Positions 1 through 7,898 of a stretch of DNA of 64,000 nucleotides are shown one piece after another; the first letter of the stretch is position 1; each line of letters opens with the position of its first letter. The stretch comes from a bacterium. Lineage in GTDB: Bacteria > SAR324 > XYD2-FULL-50-16. The notes beneath the pieces are model-generated. The model searched no databases. It was not told the DNA's origin and saw only the letters and a list, made by a program, of their open reading frames with translations. The DNA lies in contig JAHJTV010000101.1 of the NCBI GenBank assembly GCA_018829445.1, forward strand, positions 1 through 64,000, in the 5' to 3' direction. Both the position numbers and the translations under genes were made by a program.

Positions 1-144
1 ATAATAAAGGATAGGGATGTCGAAATCATTGATGTGTCAAGGCACTAGCCTAAGAAGGCCCCCTCTTTAAAATGGAGAGAGTGCATAAAAAAAATCTGGA
101 AAGATGATCCTTTGATTTGTCCTGAATGCTTGAGCGAGATGCAG
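1..144 (+). pseudogene. Remnant of an IS transposase C-terminus
   Basis: Frame 1 reads a transposase-like tail. Residues resembling DVEIIDVS precede an in-frame TAG at 46-48; after it come WRECIKKIW and DDPLICPECLSEM (73-141). The W-R-E-C-I-K-K-I-W ... D-P-L-x-C-P-x-C pattern is what I recall from the C-terminal zinc-ribbon part of IS91/ISCR-like transposases. The homology stops abruptly at about 141, where sequence of an oppositely oriented gene begins. The upstream part lies outside the window. The internal stop and the truncation make it non-functional. The family assignment is from memory of the motif and is moderate. Confidence 0.55.
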
Positions 145-307
145 CAAATCCGGCACTCCTTTCATCGCGCATCAAGATATGTTCGATATACTCTTTCTGT
201 TTTCTGATACCTTCATATAACGGTAGGTTTTGACCACCAGGAAGTCCAAACACTCGATCTACGCCATTTTTGATAAGTAGTTCGGCTAACCTATCTCCAA
301 CAATCAT
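140..307 (-). pseudogene. Truncated N-terminus of a TPP-dependent enzyme (acetolactate synthase-like)
   Basis: A minus-strand ATG at 307 opens about 56 residues typical of the N-terminal PYR domain of the acetolactate synthase/benzoylformate decarboxylase superfamily: GDRLAELLIKNGV, then VFGLPGGQNLPLYEGI, then MRDERSAGFAA, which contains the expected Glu of the cofactor-activating region. Family members are about 550 residues. Here the match ends at about 140, where the frame runs into the transposase remnant on the other strand, so only about one tenth of the gene remains. The reading frame stays open to 50, but that part is antisense to the transposase tail. A C-terminal fragment of the same superfamily lies at 11756-11887. 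Confidence 0.7.
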
Positions 308-671
308 CTTTTTCTCTCAGGTTTTAAACTCTGGTTAAAATATTAATTTGGACAAACAACAATCACTTCAAGCAGAAGTTTAATCAAAAGCCAGCGGTTT
401 ATAAATTTATCGTCATTTGAGATAAAATCGGAAGCAATTTAATCCTCATTTTAAAACTAAAAATCTCGCTGATTTGATTAATCCAAACATCACATGAATC
501 CATTTTCGGGATATTTGATGAAGTTTTGGTTCATTTGAACGCAAACAACGAAAATGATATAAAAAATATTTGGAAAATTGCTTTGTCTTGTGATAGTGTG
601 AAATCATCAATTTTATTGTTTTAAACCGTTCGTTTTGACTATAGCTGCGAACACAACTTGTTGGAGGTCTT
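308..671. other. Intergenic region, no gene seen
   Basis: This AT-rich stretch separates the broken TPP-enzyme gene from the substrate-binding protein. I see no convincing coding frame; the open minus-strand frame here is antisense to the following gene. It contains one good sigma70-like promoter (535-563), and a clear GGAGG Shine-Dalgarno lies just before the ATG at 672. Confidence 0.6.
535..563 (+). promoter_or_regulatory. Putative sigma70-type promoter for the SBP-MCP pair
   Basis: TTGAAC at 535-540 and TATAAA at 558-563 are separated by exactly 17 bases. They lie about 110 bases upstream of the ATG at 672. No other candidate of this quality was seen in the gap. Prediction from sequence only. 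Confidence 0.5.
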
Positions 672-1613
672 ATGACACGAAAAACTTTGAAGTTCACCCT
701 GTTTATTCTATCGTTCGTTATTTCAGCTACATTGAGTGCCCAGTCTATCAAGATCGGTTTTGCCTGGGCAGGAAAATCAGGGATGGCAGACAGAGTGACC
801 AATGGATTTGACAATAGAATTAAAGAAATAGGGTCAAATCTTGATATTGAATACGTTAAGAACCTCCCAGATATAAATAAGCTGGGTGAAGTCATTGATC
901 GGTTCCAAAAAAGTAAAACCGGTATGGTTATTTTACGATCCAATGGTGCTGAATATTTAGGTAAAAACCAACCCAAAATTCCAACTTTTATTGGAGGTTG
1001 CAACCATCCAGCTCAATTGGGAACAGTGCAAAATTTGATGAATCCAGAGGGTAATATCACTGGCGTTACTTATTTTCTGCCCGTTGAGACGCAGTTTGAG
1101 ATATTTACGACATTACTGCCAAATATGAAGTCTTTGGTTCTTCTAGCGAATAAAAACAATCCTTCATCCTCAGTCGATTTAAGCGAAACACAACAAATGT
1201 GCGCAAAAATGGGGTTTAAATGTGTCTATGAATTGACAACTAATAAAAATCAAGTTTTTGATGCGGTCAATAAATATAAAAATGAGTACTCAGCTTTTGT
1301 AATCGGGAATCAGGCTGAAGTAATGGATGTAACAGAACAAATAGTGTCATTGGCTGGAAAGGTGCCTGTATTATCTTACTCATCCATCCCTGTAAAAAAA
1401 GGCGCATTAGGAGGATTTGTGGCAGATGATTTCAAACTTGGCATGTTATTAGCCGATTCTGTCGTTGACGTTCTGGTAAAGGGAAAGAGCATCAAATCAG
1501 TGTCTATAAAAGTGGATCCGAAACCAAAGTTTTTTATTAATACCAAAACAGCAGAAATGTTAGGCATTGAAATTCCATTTGAAATACTGGAATTAGCCGA
1601 GTTGGTTCAATAA
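672..1613 (+). CDS. ABC transporter substrate-binding protein (ABC_sub_bind/TrpX-like)
   Basis: This is a 313-residue exported protein. Residues 1-24 form a signal peptide (basic start, hydrophobic core, SAQS cleavage region). The mature part has the two-lobed periplasmic-binding fold of the ABC_sub_bind family, recognisable by the GxxNHPxxLG...NITGV segment (about 114-134) and the late LGxLLADSVVDVLVKGKS helix. Family members bind small ligands such as amino acids for an ABC importer. No permease or ATPase gene is adjacent. Instead a Cache-domain chemoreceptor follows after 62 bases on the same strand, so a role as ligand carrier for chemosensing is possible (inference). The start is set by GGAGG at 663-667. 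The ligand is unknown. Confidence 0.8.
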   Translation: MTRKTLKFTLFILSFVISATLSAQSIKIGFAWAGKSGMADRVTNGFDNRIKEIGSNLDIEYVKNLPDINKLGEVIDRFQKSKTGMVILRSNGAEYLGKNQPKIPTFIGGCNHPAQLGTVQNLMNPEGNITGVTYFLPVETQFEIFTTLLPNMKSLVLLANKNNPSSSVDLSETQQMCAKMGFKCVYELTTNKNQVFDAVNKYKNEYSAFVIGNQAEVMDVTEQIVSLAGKVPVLSYSSIPVKKGALGGFVADDFKLGMLLADSVVDVLVKGKSIKSVSIKVDPKPKFFINTKTAEMLGIEIPFEILELAELVQ

Positions 1614-1675
1614 TCTTCCATTAAAAGAGCTTACAGTGGAACAATTGCTCACGTCTACATGAGGATTTACTAAAA

Positions 1676-3790
1676 ATGAGATTAAAAGTGTTTTCATCGA
1701 TTAGCAATAAAATATTACTTGCAATGTTGTTACTGCTGATTGCAGGTACAAGTATTCCCATAGTGTTTTCGTACATCAGCTCCAGTAAAGCTATTCTGGA
1801 AACTACCATTCAGAATATGGAGGATATAACTGAAATCACGGATAAACATTTGGAATCCTGGATTATCAGCAGGAAATCAGATGTAGAAACCCTTGGAAAG
1901 TTAAAGATCTTTCAGGTTTCACTTAAAGATAGTTTTATAGGACAATCGGCAAGAAGATCTGCTGAAACTCAATTATCAAAGAGTAAAGAAGAGCATCCTT
2001 TTTTTCTGGATCTGGGACTCTCAGATATAAATGGCAATATTATTACTTCTACAGATGCATCATTACTCAACAGCAACATTAAGAAAGAGCCCTATCTTGA
2101 AAGTGCACTAGCTGGAGAGGTTAAGATTTCCTCTCTGAAGCTAAACTCAACAGGCAATGCCACCAGTTTTGTGATTTCTTCCCCTATTTATGAAGGAAAC
2201 ACAGTAGAGGGAGTTCTGTTTGCCCGAGTTGACCTAGGCTATTATGCTGAACAGTTTATTCAAAACTTAAAAATAGGAGAAACTGGTTACTATTTCCTTA
2301 TAGACAACGTCGGTCGGGCGATCATCTATCCTGATACATCACAACTCTTAAAACTACAGCTGGATCAATTCGACTTTGGTAAGGAGATCCTAAAGAATAA
2401 AAACGGGTATATTTACTATAATTGGGAAGGTCAGGAAAAACTGGGGACCTATAAAACGATTCCATCACTTGGTTGGACCATCGTCGGTTCAGGAAATGTC
2501 AGTGAATTGACCAGCCAGATCAAGAAAACAGCTTATATAAATCTGCTACTCTCACTGGTTATTTTATTGATTGCAGGGATAGGGGCTTTTATTGTGGGCA
2601 GAAGAATCAGTAGGCCAATTGTAGAAGCTGTAGAAATGATAAAAAAAATTGCTTTGGGAGATTATAGTGTTCGTCTGGAGGTTAACAGTGGAGATGAGAT
2701 ACAACAACTGGCTGAAGCGACAAATAATCTGTCCAGCGATTTACAACTGGCTTTCAGTGAAGTGAATAATGTTATGGGGAGTGTTGCCGAAGGGGATTTA
2801 ACTTGCCAGGTTGAGGCCAATCTGAAGGGAGAGTTGGCTATGCTGAAAGATCGTGTGAATCAGTCGATAGAAATTCTAAATGAAACGATTCACCAGGCAA
2901 AAACAGCAAATAACCAAGTGAATACTGGAGCAAAAGAATTATCCAGTTCGGCACAAACGTTAGCGGAAGGTACGTCCAAACAAGCCGCATCTTTGGAAGA
3001 GATCAATTCAACTCTCAATGAAGTCGATGCACAGAGTAAAGCAAACAATGAAAACGCAACTCAGGCTCGGCAACTTTCCGAAGAGACTACATCAATCGTT
3101 GAACGGGGCGATAATCAAATGAATTCTATGTTGACTGCCATGAAAGAGATTGAAGTAACAGCCGGAAATATTTCAAAAATTATTAAAGTAATTGATGAAA
3201 TAGCGTTTCAGACAAATTTATTGGCATTGAATGCCGCCGTTGAAGCCGCCAGAGCTGGAAAGTATGGAAAAGGTTTTGCTGTGGTTGCAGAGGAGGTTAG
3301 AAATCTTGCCGCTCGAAGTGCTGAGGCTGCCAAAAATACGACTACGCTCATTGAAAACTCTGTAAAAGGGGTTAAAAATGGAGTCGAGAACGCCGATAAA
3401 ACAGCCAAAATTTTGTCAGATATCAAAGCCAGTATGACGAAGCTAAATGATTTTGTAGGTGAGATCAGTGTTGCTTCAAAAGAACAGATGATTGGTATTG
3501 AAGAGATTAATAAGGGGCTGGATCAGGTGAATACGGTAGTTCAGCAAAACTCATCAATTTCCGAGGAAACAGCTTCGGCATCAGATGAGTTATCTGCTCA
3601 GGCGGGTCAGATGGCTGAACAAATGTCCAAATTCAGAACTTCACAAAAAGGTAATGCTGTTTACTCCGAATCATATCTAAAAAAGGATGGGTATATACTA
3701 CCTCCAGCTAAACCAGCTAAAAACCTACTGCCAACTTCCATAGATAAGAATAAAATTATTCTTGACGATAGTGAATTCGGAAAATATTAA
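1676..3790 (+). CDS. Methyl-accepting chemotaxis protein with a Cache sensor domain
   Basis: This 704-residue chemoreceptor has a first membrane helix at about 12-33 and a periplasmic Cache-type sensor of about 250 residues, with the TGYYFLID...IIYPD and LGWTIVGSG signatures. A second membrane helix (about 285-310) leads to HAMP and a cytoplasmic coiled-coil signalling domain. The CheA/CheW-contacting tip reads [21 protein letters not shown], as in canonical receptors. The last five residues, EFGKY, fit the CheR-docking pentapeptide pattern x-[FYWH]-x-x-[FYWH], so methylation by tethered CheR is plausible. GAGGA at 1661-1665 is the ribosome site. It follows the substrate-binding protein gene by 62 bases and probably shares its transcript. 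Confidence 0.92.
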   Translation: MRLKVFSSISNKILLAMLLLLIAGTSIPIVFSYISSSKAILETTIQNMEDITEITDKHLESWIISRKSDVETLGKLKIFQVSLKDSFIGQSARRSAETQLSKSKEEHPFFLDLGLSDINGNIITSTDASLLNSNIKKEPYLESALAGEVKISSLKLNSTGNATSFVISSPIYEGNTVEGVLFARVDLGYYAEQFIQNLKIGETGYYFLIDNVGRAIIYPDTSQLLKLQLDQFDFGKEILKNKNGYIYYNWEGQEKLGTYKTIPSLGWTIVGSGNVSELTSQIKKTAYINLLLSLVILLIAGIGAFIVGRRISRPIVEAVEMIKKIALGDYSVRLEVNSGDEIQQLAEATNNLSSDLQLAFSEVNNVMGSVAEGDLTCQVEANLKGELAMLKDRVNQSIEILNETIHQAKTANNQVNTGAKELSSSAQTLAEGTSKQAASLEEINSTLNEVDAQSKANNENATQARQLSEETTSIVERGDNQMNSMLTAMKEIEVTAGNISKIIKVIDEIAFQTNLLALNAAVEAARAGKYGKGFAVVAEEVRNLAARSAEAAKNTTTLIENSVKGVKNGVENADKTAKILSDIKASMTKLNDFVGEISVASKEQMIGIEEINKGLDQVNTVVQQNSSISEETASASDELSAQAGQMAEQMSKFRTSQKGNAVYSESYLKKDGYILPPAKPAKNLLPTSIDKNKIILDDSEFGKY

Positions 3791-3864
3791 AGGAAAAAGG
3801 GACGTACTTCCGATATTGCAATACGTCCTGATCCACATTCATTCTATTTTTACAAAAAGGCGTA

Positions 3865-4079
3865 TTATTCAGATTTCTTCCCCGAAAGCAGGGCTCCGTC
3901 ATAATGAGGTTTCTCACGGGCAATCAGTGCTTCGGAAGAGAAGGCTGTCATGTAGAAACCGCCCTTTTGCTTATCCTCAAAATCTATTTCCAGTACCTTT
4001 TCCAGTTCAATAGCCTTGAACAACCATTTTCCATTGAAAGTTGCCTGAAAAAGATCCAGTAGAGCTGCAATAAAAATTG
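3865..4079 (-). pseudogene. Fragment of a YyaL/DUF255 thioredoxin-domain protein
   Basis: Between the receptor and the antiporter the minus strand reads about 70 codons resembling the middle-to-late part of YyaL/SPATA20-type proteins: LLDLFQATFNGKWL, then GGFYMT, then SSEALIAREKPHYDGALLSG. In the family this region reads LLDLYEATF...GGYFFT...EALIVRPKE.YDGAxPSGNS. The frame begins after a TAA and ends at a stop (3865-3867) just after the SG motif. No start codon context, thioredoxin domain or remaining glycosidase-like domain is present, so it is a decayed fragment of a gene of normally more than 600 codons. The rest of the 3791-4216 gap holds only a weak GGACGTA/TACGTCC inverted repeat at about 3800-3830. 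Confidence 0.6.
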
Positions 4080-4216
4080 ATTATCTTAGGATGATTTTGA
4101 GACAGCGAGACACTTCTTGAATGAAACACTTTAAGTGTAACTCGCTATTAAATGATAACCGCTGTCCGGATCGCTGTTGTTTTCCTCTGTCAATCAGGCA
4201 ATCAAAAGGGGATGAG

Positions 4217-5968
4217 TTATTGAGTTACCAGGCAGAGAGCATCATTTTTTATTTTATCCCCAGGGGCAACAATTCGTACTCCTTTTCCCTTGTCAACAAC
4301 CTCCAGTAAAGGAGAAGCACCCCTTTTTAGAAATTCTTCCGGGGTTAGCAGTTCCAAAACAGCCGTGCCTTTTTCCAACATTTCTGCGGCTTTGGTTGAT
4401 GAAAAATGATCGTCAAAAGCAACCTGATGATGTCCCACGGATTCCATGCGGATATTTTCCATGTCCGATTGCGCCGGTACACGATACACTTTTTTGGGAT
4501 CAAGATGAATAGAAGCTTTGGCTGCCACCAGTTCGTTTAACGCATCATTGCGGGTTATTGCCAGCAAGCGACCAAAACCATCTTCGATAGCATCTTCATA
4601 TACGCTGCTATCCAATACATCGGTGCAGATGGTTTCTAATCCCAGAAACAAAGCCATATTACACTGATTCTGACTGGTCTCCAGAAAGGAGACCGGTACA
4701 AATTTGCTGGCAAATTCGGCAATTGCCTGGCTGAAAGGATTTATTCCCACCAGCAGTATACCTGATTGAGAATTCGGTATCAAAACACCTAATAATCGCG
4801 CCAGTGGCCTGTTTAATACTGTCGCCATCAAACCAGACAAGAGAATAATCGAAAACGTCAGATTCAACACGATCATCATCTCTGTTTTATGCCCCTGAAC
4901 CAAGAAGGAAGCATAAACGGCCGTAGCTACCGCAATGATACCCCTGGGGCCGATAATACCAATGAATGTCCTTTCTGCAATTGGAATGTCAGTTCCCATC
5001 AGTGCAATGTACATTGAAACAGGTCTGACTACCGCGCCCAGGATAAAAGCTACCAAAAGCATGGTTGGCCAAAGATGGAGCAGGGGAACAGGATTCACAT
5101 AAGCTGACAGCAACACGAACATGGTACTGATAAAAAGGCTGGAAATCTGTTCTTTGAAATGGCGGATCTCATGGAGATATTCCCCTTTGGTATTGGCCAG
5201 AACAAATCCTGAGACAGCTACAGCCAAAGGACCGGATGAATGAAAAACCACATTGGCGACAAAAAAAGTGGCAATAGCCCCGGAAAAACTTACAACACCA
5301 AACAGGGTTGAATCCCGCAATCTGGAAATAAGTCTCAGGATACGGGAAAGTATAAACCCGCTGAGAACCCCAATTATCAGCCCGCCTGCGATCCTGAGAA
5401 AAAAGGCTACTGCAATATCGATCTTGGAGTCCTGAAGATTGATATCCAGAAGTTCCAAAGCTACCGCACTCAGGAGTACTCCGATAACATCCCCCCATAT
5501 CGATTCCCAGTTCAACAATACTCCCAGTCGCCTTCTCAGGGTTACGCTTTTAAGAATGGATCCCACCACGGTAGGGCCGGTAACAACTATCAAGGCGCCA
5601 AAGAATATGGCGAATTGCCAGGAAATTCCCAGAAATTCATGGGAAAGAGCTGTTGCCCCCAGCCCGGTAAGGGGCAGACTGACTATCAAAATGCGTCGAA
5701 TGGCTGTGGATTCCATTTTAAAACTGTGCAGGGAGAGGGAGAGCCCCCCCTCGAACAGGATAATGGCAACAGCGATCTCCAGAACCACATGCAATCCATT
5801 CCCGAGTGAATCGGGAACAATCACGCCCAGACCAACAGGACCAGCCGTAAGACCACATACCAGATAAAAAAGTATTGCCGGAATACTAAACCACCGGGAG
5901 AGAACATAGGAGGAGACTCCCAGTACCAAGGCAAGACTGATAGACTGAAATGCAAGAAAATTCGTCAT
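4217..5968 (-). CDS. CPA1-type cation:proton antiporter with a C-terminal RCK-like domain
   Basis: This 583-residue integral membrane protein belongs to the monovalent cation:proton antiporter (Na+/H+ exchanger) superfamily. The first about 400 residues are hydrophobic with about 12 helices. They include the family features GPVGLGVI near the start, LFEGGLSLSL in helix 3, a GALIVVTGPTVVGSIL segment in the ion-binding region and IGPRGIIAVATA in a later helix. Residues about 410-510 resemble a degenerate TrkA-N/RCK nucleotide-binding fold (LLVGINPFSQAIAEFA). The end (about 510-583) resembles RCK-C (GVRIVAPGDKI). It probably exchanges Na+ or K+ for protons in the inner membrane under ligand control. 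The gene stands alone with only a weak ribosome site. Confidence 0.85.
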   Translation of the reverse strand: MTNFLAFQSISLALVLGVSSYVLSRWFSIPAILFYLVCGLTAGPVGLGVIVPDSLGNGLHVVLEIAVAIILFEGGLSLSLHSFKMESTAIRRILIVSLPLTGLGATALSHEFLGISWQFAIFFGALIVVTGPTVVGSILKSVTLRRRLGVLLNWESIWGDVIGVLLSAVALELLDINLQDSKIDIAVAFFLRIAGGLIIGVLSGFILSRILRLISRLRDSTLFGVVSFSGAIATFFVANVVFHSSGPLAVAVSGFVLANTKGEYLHEIRHFKEQISSLFISTMFVLLSAYVNPVPLLHLWPTMLLVAFILGAVVRPVSMYIALMGTDIPIAERTFIGIIGPRGIIAVATAVYASFLVQGHKTEMMIVLNLTFSIILLSGLMATVLNRPLARLLGVLIPNSQSGILLVGINPFSQAIAEFASKFVPVSFLETSQNQCNMALFLGLETICTDVLDSSVYEDAIEDGFGRLLAITRNDALNELVAAKASIHLDPKKVYRVPAQSDMENIRMESVGHHQVAFDDHFSSTKAAEMLEKGTAVLELLTPEEFLKRGASPLLEVVDKGKGVRIVAPGDKIKNDALCLVTQ

Positions 5969-6044
5969 TGGTGACTTATAAAAAAGAATTAAAGGTACAA
6001 TGATGGCATCCTGAAATATTCACCATCCCGATTCCATTTGTCAA

Positions 6045-6500
6045 ATTGAACCGGTTTGTTTTCAAGGCAATCGCATGAAAATTTCGATGAATATAGCTGT
6101 TATCTGAATTGTTTTCAATGAGAAGTTTTGAGAAGGAACCCCAACGGGGGTTCAATAATAAAAGCCTGGGGTCAGCGAACTTGTGAGTGCCACCCCAGGA
6201 AGGAAGTTTTCAAACAATATATGAACTCTGAAGGAGTTCTATAAACATATTTGAAGACATGTTTTAATCCTCATCATAAAACCCTGTTGAACGCTTTCAG
6301 CGTTCCTATTAGGGAAATTGCCTTGTTATCCCGGGGTGGCGTTCGCAGGCTCACTGACCCCGGGCTATTGATTGTTTATCCCCTTCGGGGAATGGCACAA
6401 AAAACAGATTGGGAACAAATCGATTGCCATTTTCCACTGGATGAAAAAAAGGGAACTTGCAAGGGTTTTCATGCGATTGCCCTGGGTTTGTTTTAATGTC
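6045..6500. repeat. Compound REP-like palindromes arranged as an inverted pair
   Basis: The 700-base gap 5969-6668 holds no convincing gene but is packed with palindromes. Copy A (about 6135-6245) runs GGAACCCC-aac-GGGGGTTC, then a long CCTGGGGT...ACCCCAGG hairpin, then GAACTC-tgaag-GAGTTC. Copy B (about 6285-6400) has the same three elements in reverse order and orientation: GAACGC-tttca-GCGTTC, a CCCGGGGT-type hairpin and CCCC-ttc-GGGG. Outside both copies lie GGCAATCGCATGAAAA (about 6068) and its exact reverse complement (about 6462), so the whole block is a large imperfect inverted repeat. No REP-associated transposase (RAYT) is in the window. The open frame inside it is a by-product. Confidence 0.7.
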
Positions 6501-6668
6501 CGGTTTCTCAAATACAGATTATAAGAGAAAGAAATGCTTGAATCTCCTGTTTTTTTAATATTATAATCCTTTAAGCAAAAAGTTACTCTTCCGGACTCAA
6601 GGAATCCTGTTTGTTTCCATCCTTGATCGGAAGATATAGCAAGAATCTGGAAAACAAAGGAGCCGATA

Positions 6669-7268
6669 ATGAGATTTACGCCACCCTATGACATCGATTA
6701 TAGCCAAAGAACACCAAGTCCTGATGTGGATGAACTGTTTTATCAACGCTGGTCTCCCCGGTCTCTGAAAAAAGCACTCCTGCCGGACGATGTGGTAACA
6801 ACGGTTCTGGATGCGGCTCGCTGGTCTCCCTCCGCATTTAACGAACAGCCCTGGCTGTTTATTACCTCATCAACCGAAGATGAGTTTAATACATTTCTTG
6901 ATCTGTTAACAGAGACAAACCGGAGTTGGGCTAAAGACGCCAGCTTGCTGGGGTTTATCTTCGCAAAACGGAATCATGCTCACAATTCATCTCCCAATCG
7001 CCTATCTTTTTTTGATTGCGGCGCAGCCTGGATGGCAATGACATTGCAGGCAAGAAAGTTTGGGCTCTATACCCACGGTCTTGGAGGAATACTCAGGGAT
7101 AAAACCTATGGTGTTTTAAACGTTCCTGAGGATATCTATGAAGTGATTTGCGGATTTACACTGGGAGTGATTGATATGCCTGAAAAACTGGAAGATGAGT
7201 TTAAAGCAAGGGAATCCCCGTCTCCACGCAAATCCCTGAACGAGATTTGGAAAAAGGGGCAATTTTAA
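6669..7268 (+). CDS. Nitroreductase family protein
   Basis: This 199-residue protein of the FMN-dependent nitroreductase fold carries the N-terminal FMN-phosphate motif RWSPRSLKKA (about 27-36), AARWSPSAFNEQPW (about 54-67) and a later GLYTHGLGGI segment typical of small flavin reductases. Members reduce nitro compounds, quinones or flavins with NAD(P)H in the cytoplasm; the physiological substrate cannot be read from sequence. GGAG just upstream of the ATG (about 6659) supports the start. It stands ahead of the DOMON/cytochrome pair on the same strand but is separated by 66 bases, so co-transcription is possible but not shown. Confidence 0.85.
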   Translation: MRFTPPYDIDYSQRTPSPDVDELFYQRWSPRSLKKALLPDDVVTTVLDAARWSPSAFNEQPWLFITSSTEDEFNTFLDLLTETNRSWAKDASLLGFIFAKRNHAHNSSPNRLSFFDCGAAWMAMTLQARKFGLYTHGLGGILRDKTYGVLNVPEDIYEVICGFTLGVIDMPEKLEDEFKARESPSPRKSLNEIWKKGQF

Positions 7269-7334
7269 GCGTATTCATCCTTTTATATTATCAGTTCCAG
7301 TTATTAAACACTTTCCCATAGAGAGGATCAGTCC

Positions 7335-7883
7335 ATGAAAAGAGAAGTCAGCAATTTAAAAAGGATCTTGGTTGTTTTGATTTTAAATATTATTTTTTTC
7401 CCTGCGTTTGTATTCTCCATTGATTATGACCATGAAATCAAGCTGAAAGCCATGAGCTTTTCCTGGAAAATTCAGCAGGAACAGTTGTTGGTGAAGGTAA
7501 CAGCCGCCACAGAAGGATGGGTAGGAATTGGTTTTAATCCCTCCACGAGAATGCAGGACGCCAATTTTATCATTGGATATGTAAAAAACGGAAAGGTGGA
7601 AGTAACCGATGCTTTTGGTGTCAGACCCAAAGAACATGTCGATGATACCTCCACAAACGGTAGAAATGATATTATTTCCTTTTCAGGAAACGAAGAGGGA
7701 GGGAATACCACCATTGAGTTTATCATTCCGCTGAACTCAGGTGATCCGGCTGACGGAAAAATAAATGTGAATGATATCACCACGGTGTTATTAGCGTTTG
7801 GAAAAGGACAGGATGATTTTCATTCCCGCCATCGCTTTCGTACTAAACTTGAAGTTAATCTTGCCACTGGCGAGCATCAATAG
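7335..7883 (+). CDS. Exported DOMON-domain protein
   Basis: This 182-residue protein has a signal peptide (about 1-28; hydrophobic ILVVLILNIIFFPAFVFS) followed by one DOMON domain. It shows the family core pattern: a WKIQ-type early strand, TEGWVGIGF, and a MQDANFIIGY strand that supplies a Met at the position used as a b-heme ligand in related domains. A late His-rich FHSRHRF segment could supply the second ligand. DOMON domains bind heme or sugars and take part in extracytoplasmic redox. Its stop lies 15 bases before the start of the octaheme cytochrome gene, so the two are almost certainly co-expressed, and electron exchange between them in the periplasm is a reasonable inference. Confidence 0.75.
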   Translation: MKREVSNLKRILVVLILNIIFFPAFVFSIDYDHEIKLKAMSFSWKIQQEQLLVKVTAATEGWVGIGFNPSTRMQDANFIIGYVKNGKVEVTDAFGVRPKEHVDDTSTNGRNDIISFSGNEEGGNTTIEFIIPLNSGDPADGKINVNDITTVLLAFGKGQDDFHSRHRFRTKLEVNLATGEHQ

Positions 7884-7898
7884 GGGATAAAGGAGATT

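Noticed and set aside
446-1003. Open minus-strand frame of 185 codons
   Set aside because: Mostly antisense to the clear substrate-binding protein gene; no ribosome site and no recognisable protein.
6251-6496. Open plus-strand frame of 81 codons in the REP block
   Set aside because: It reads straight through hairpins of the repeat element; composition comes from palindromes and no start signal is present.
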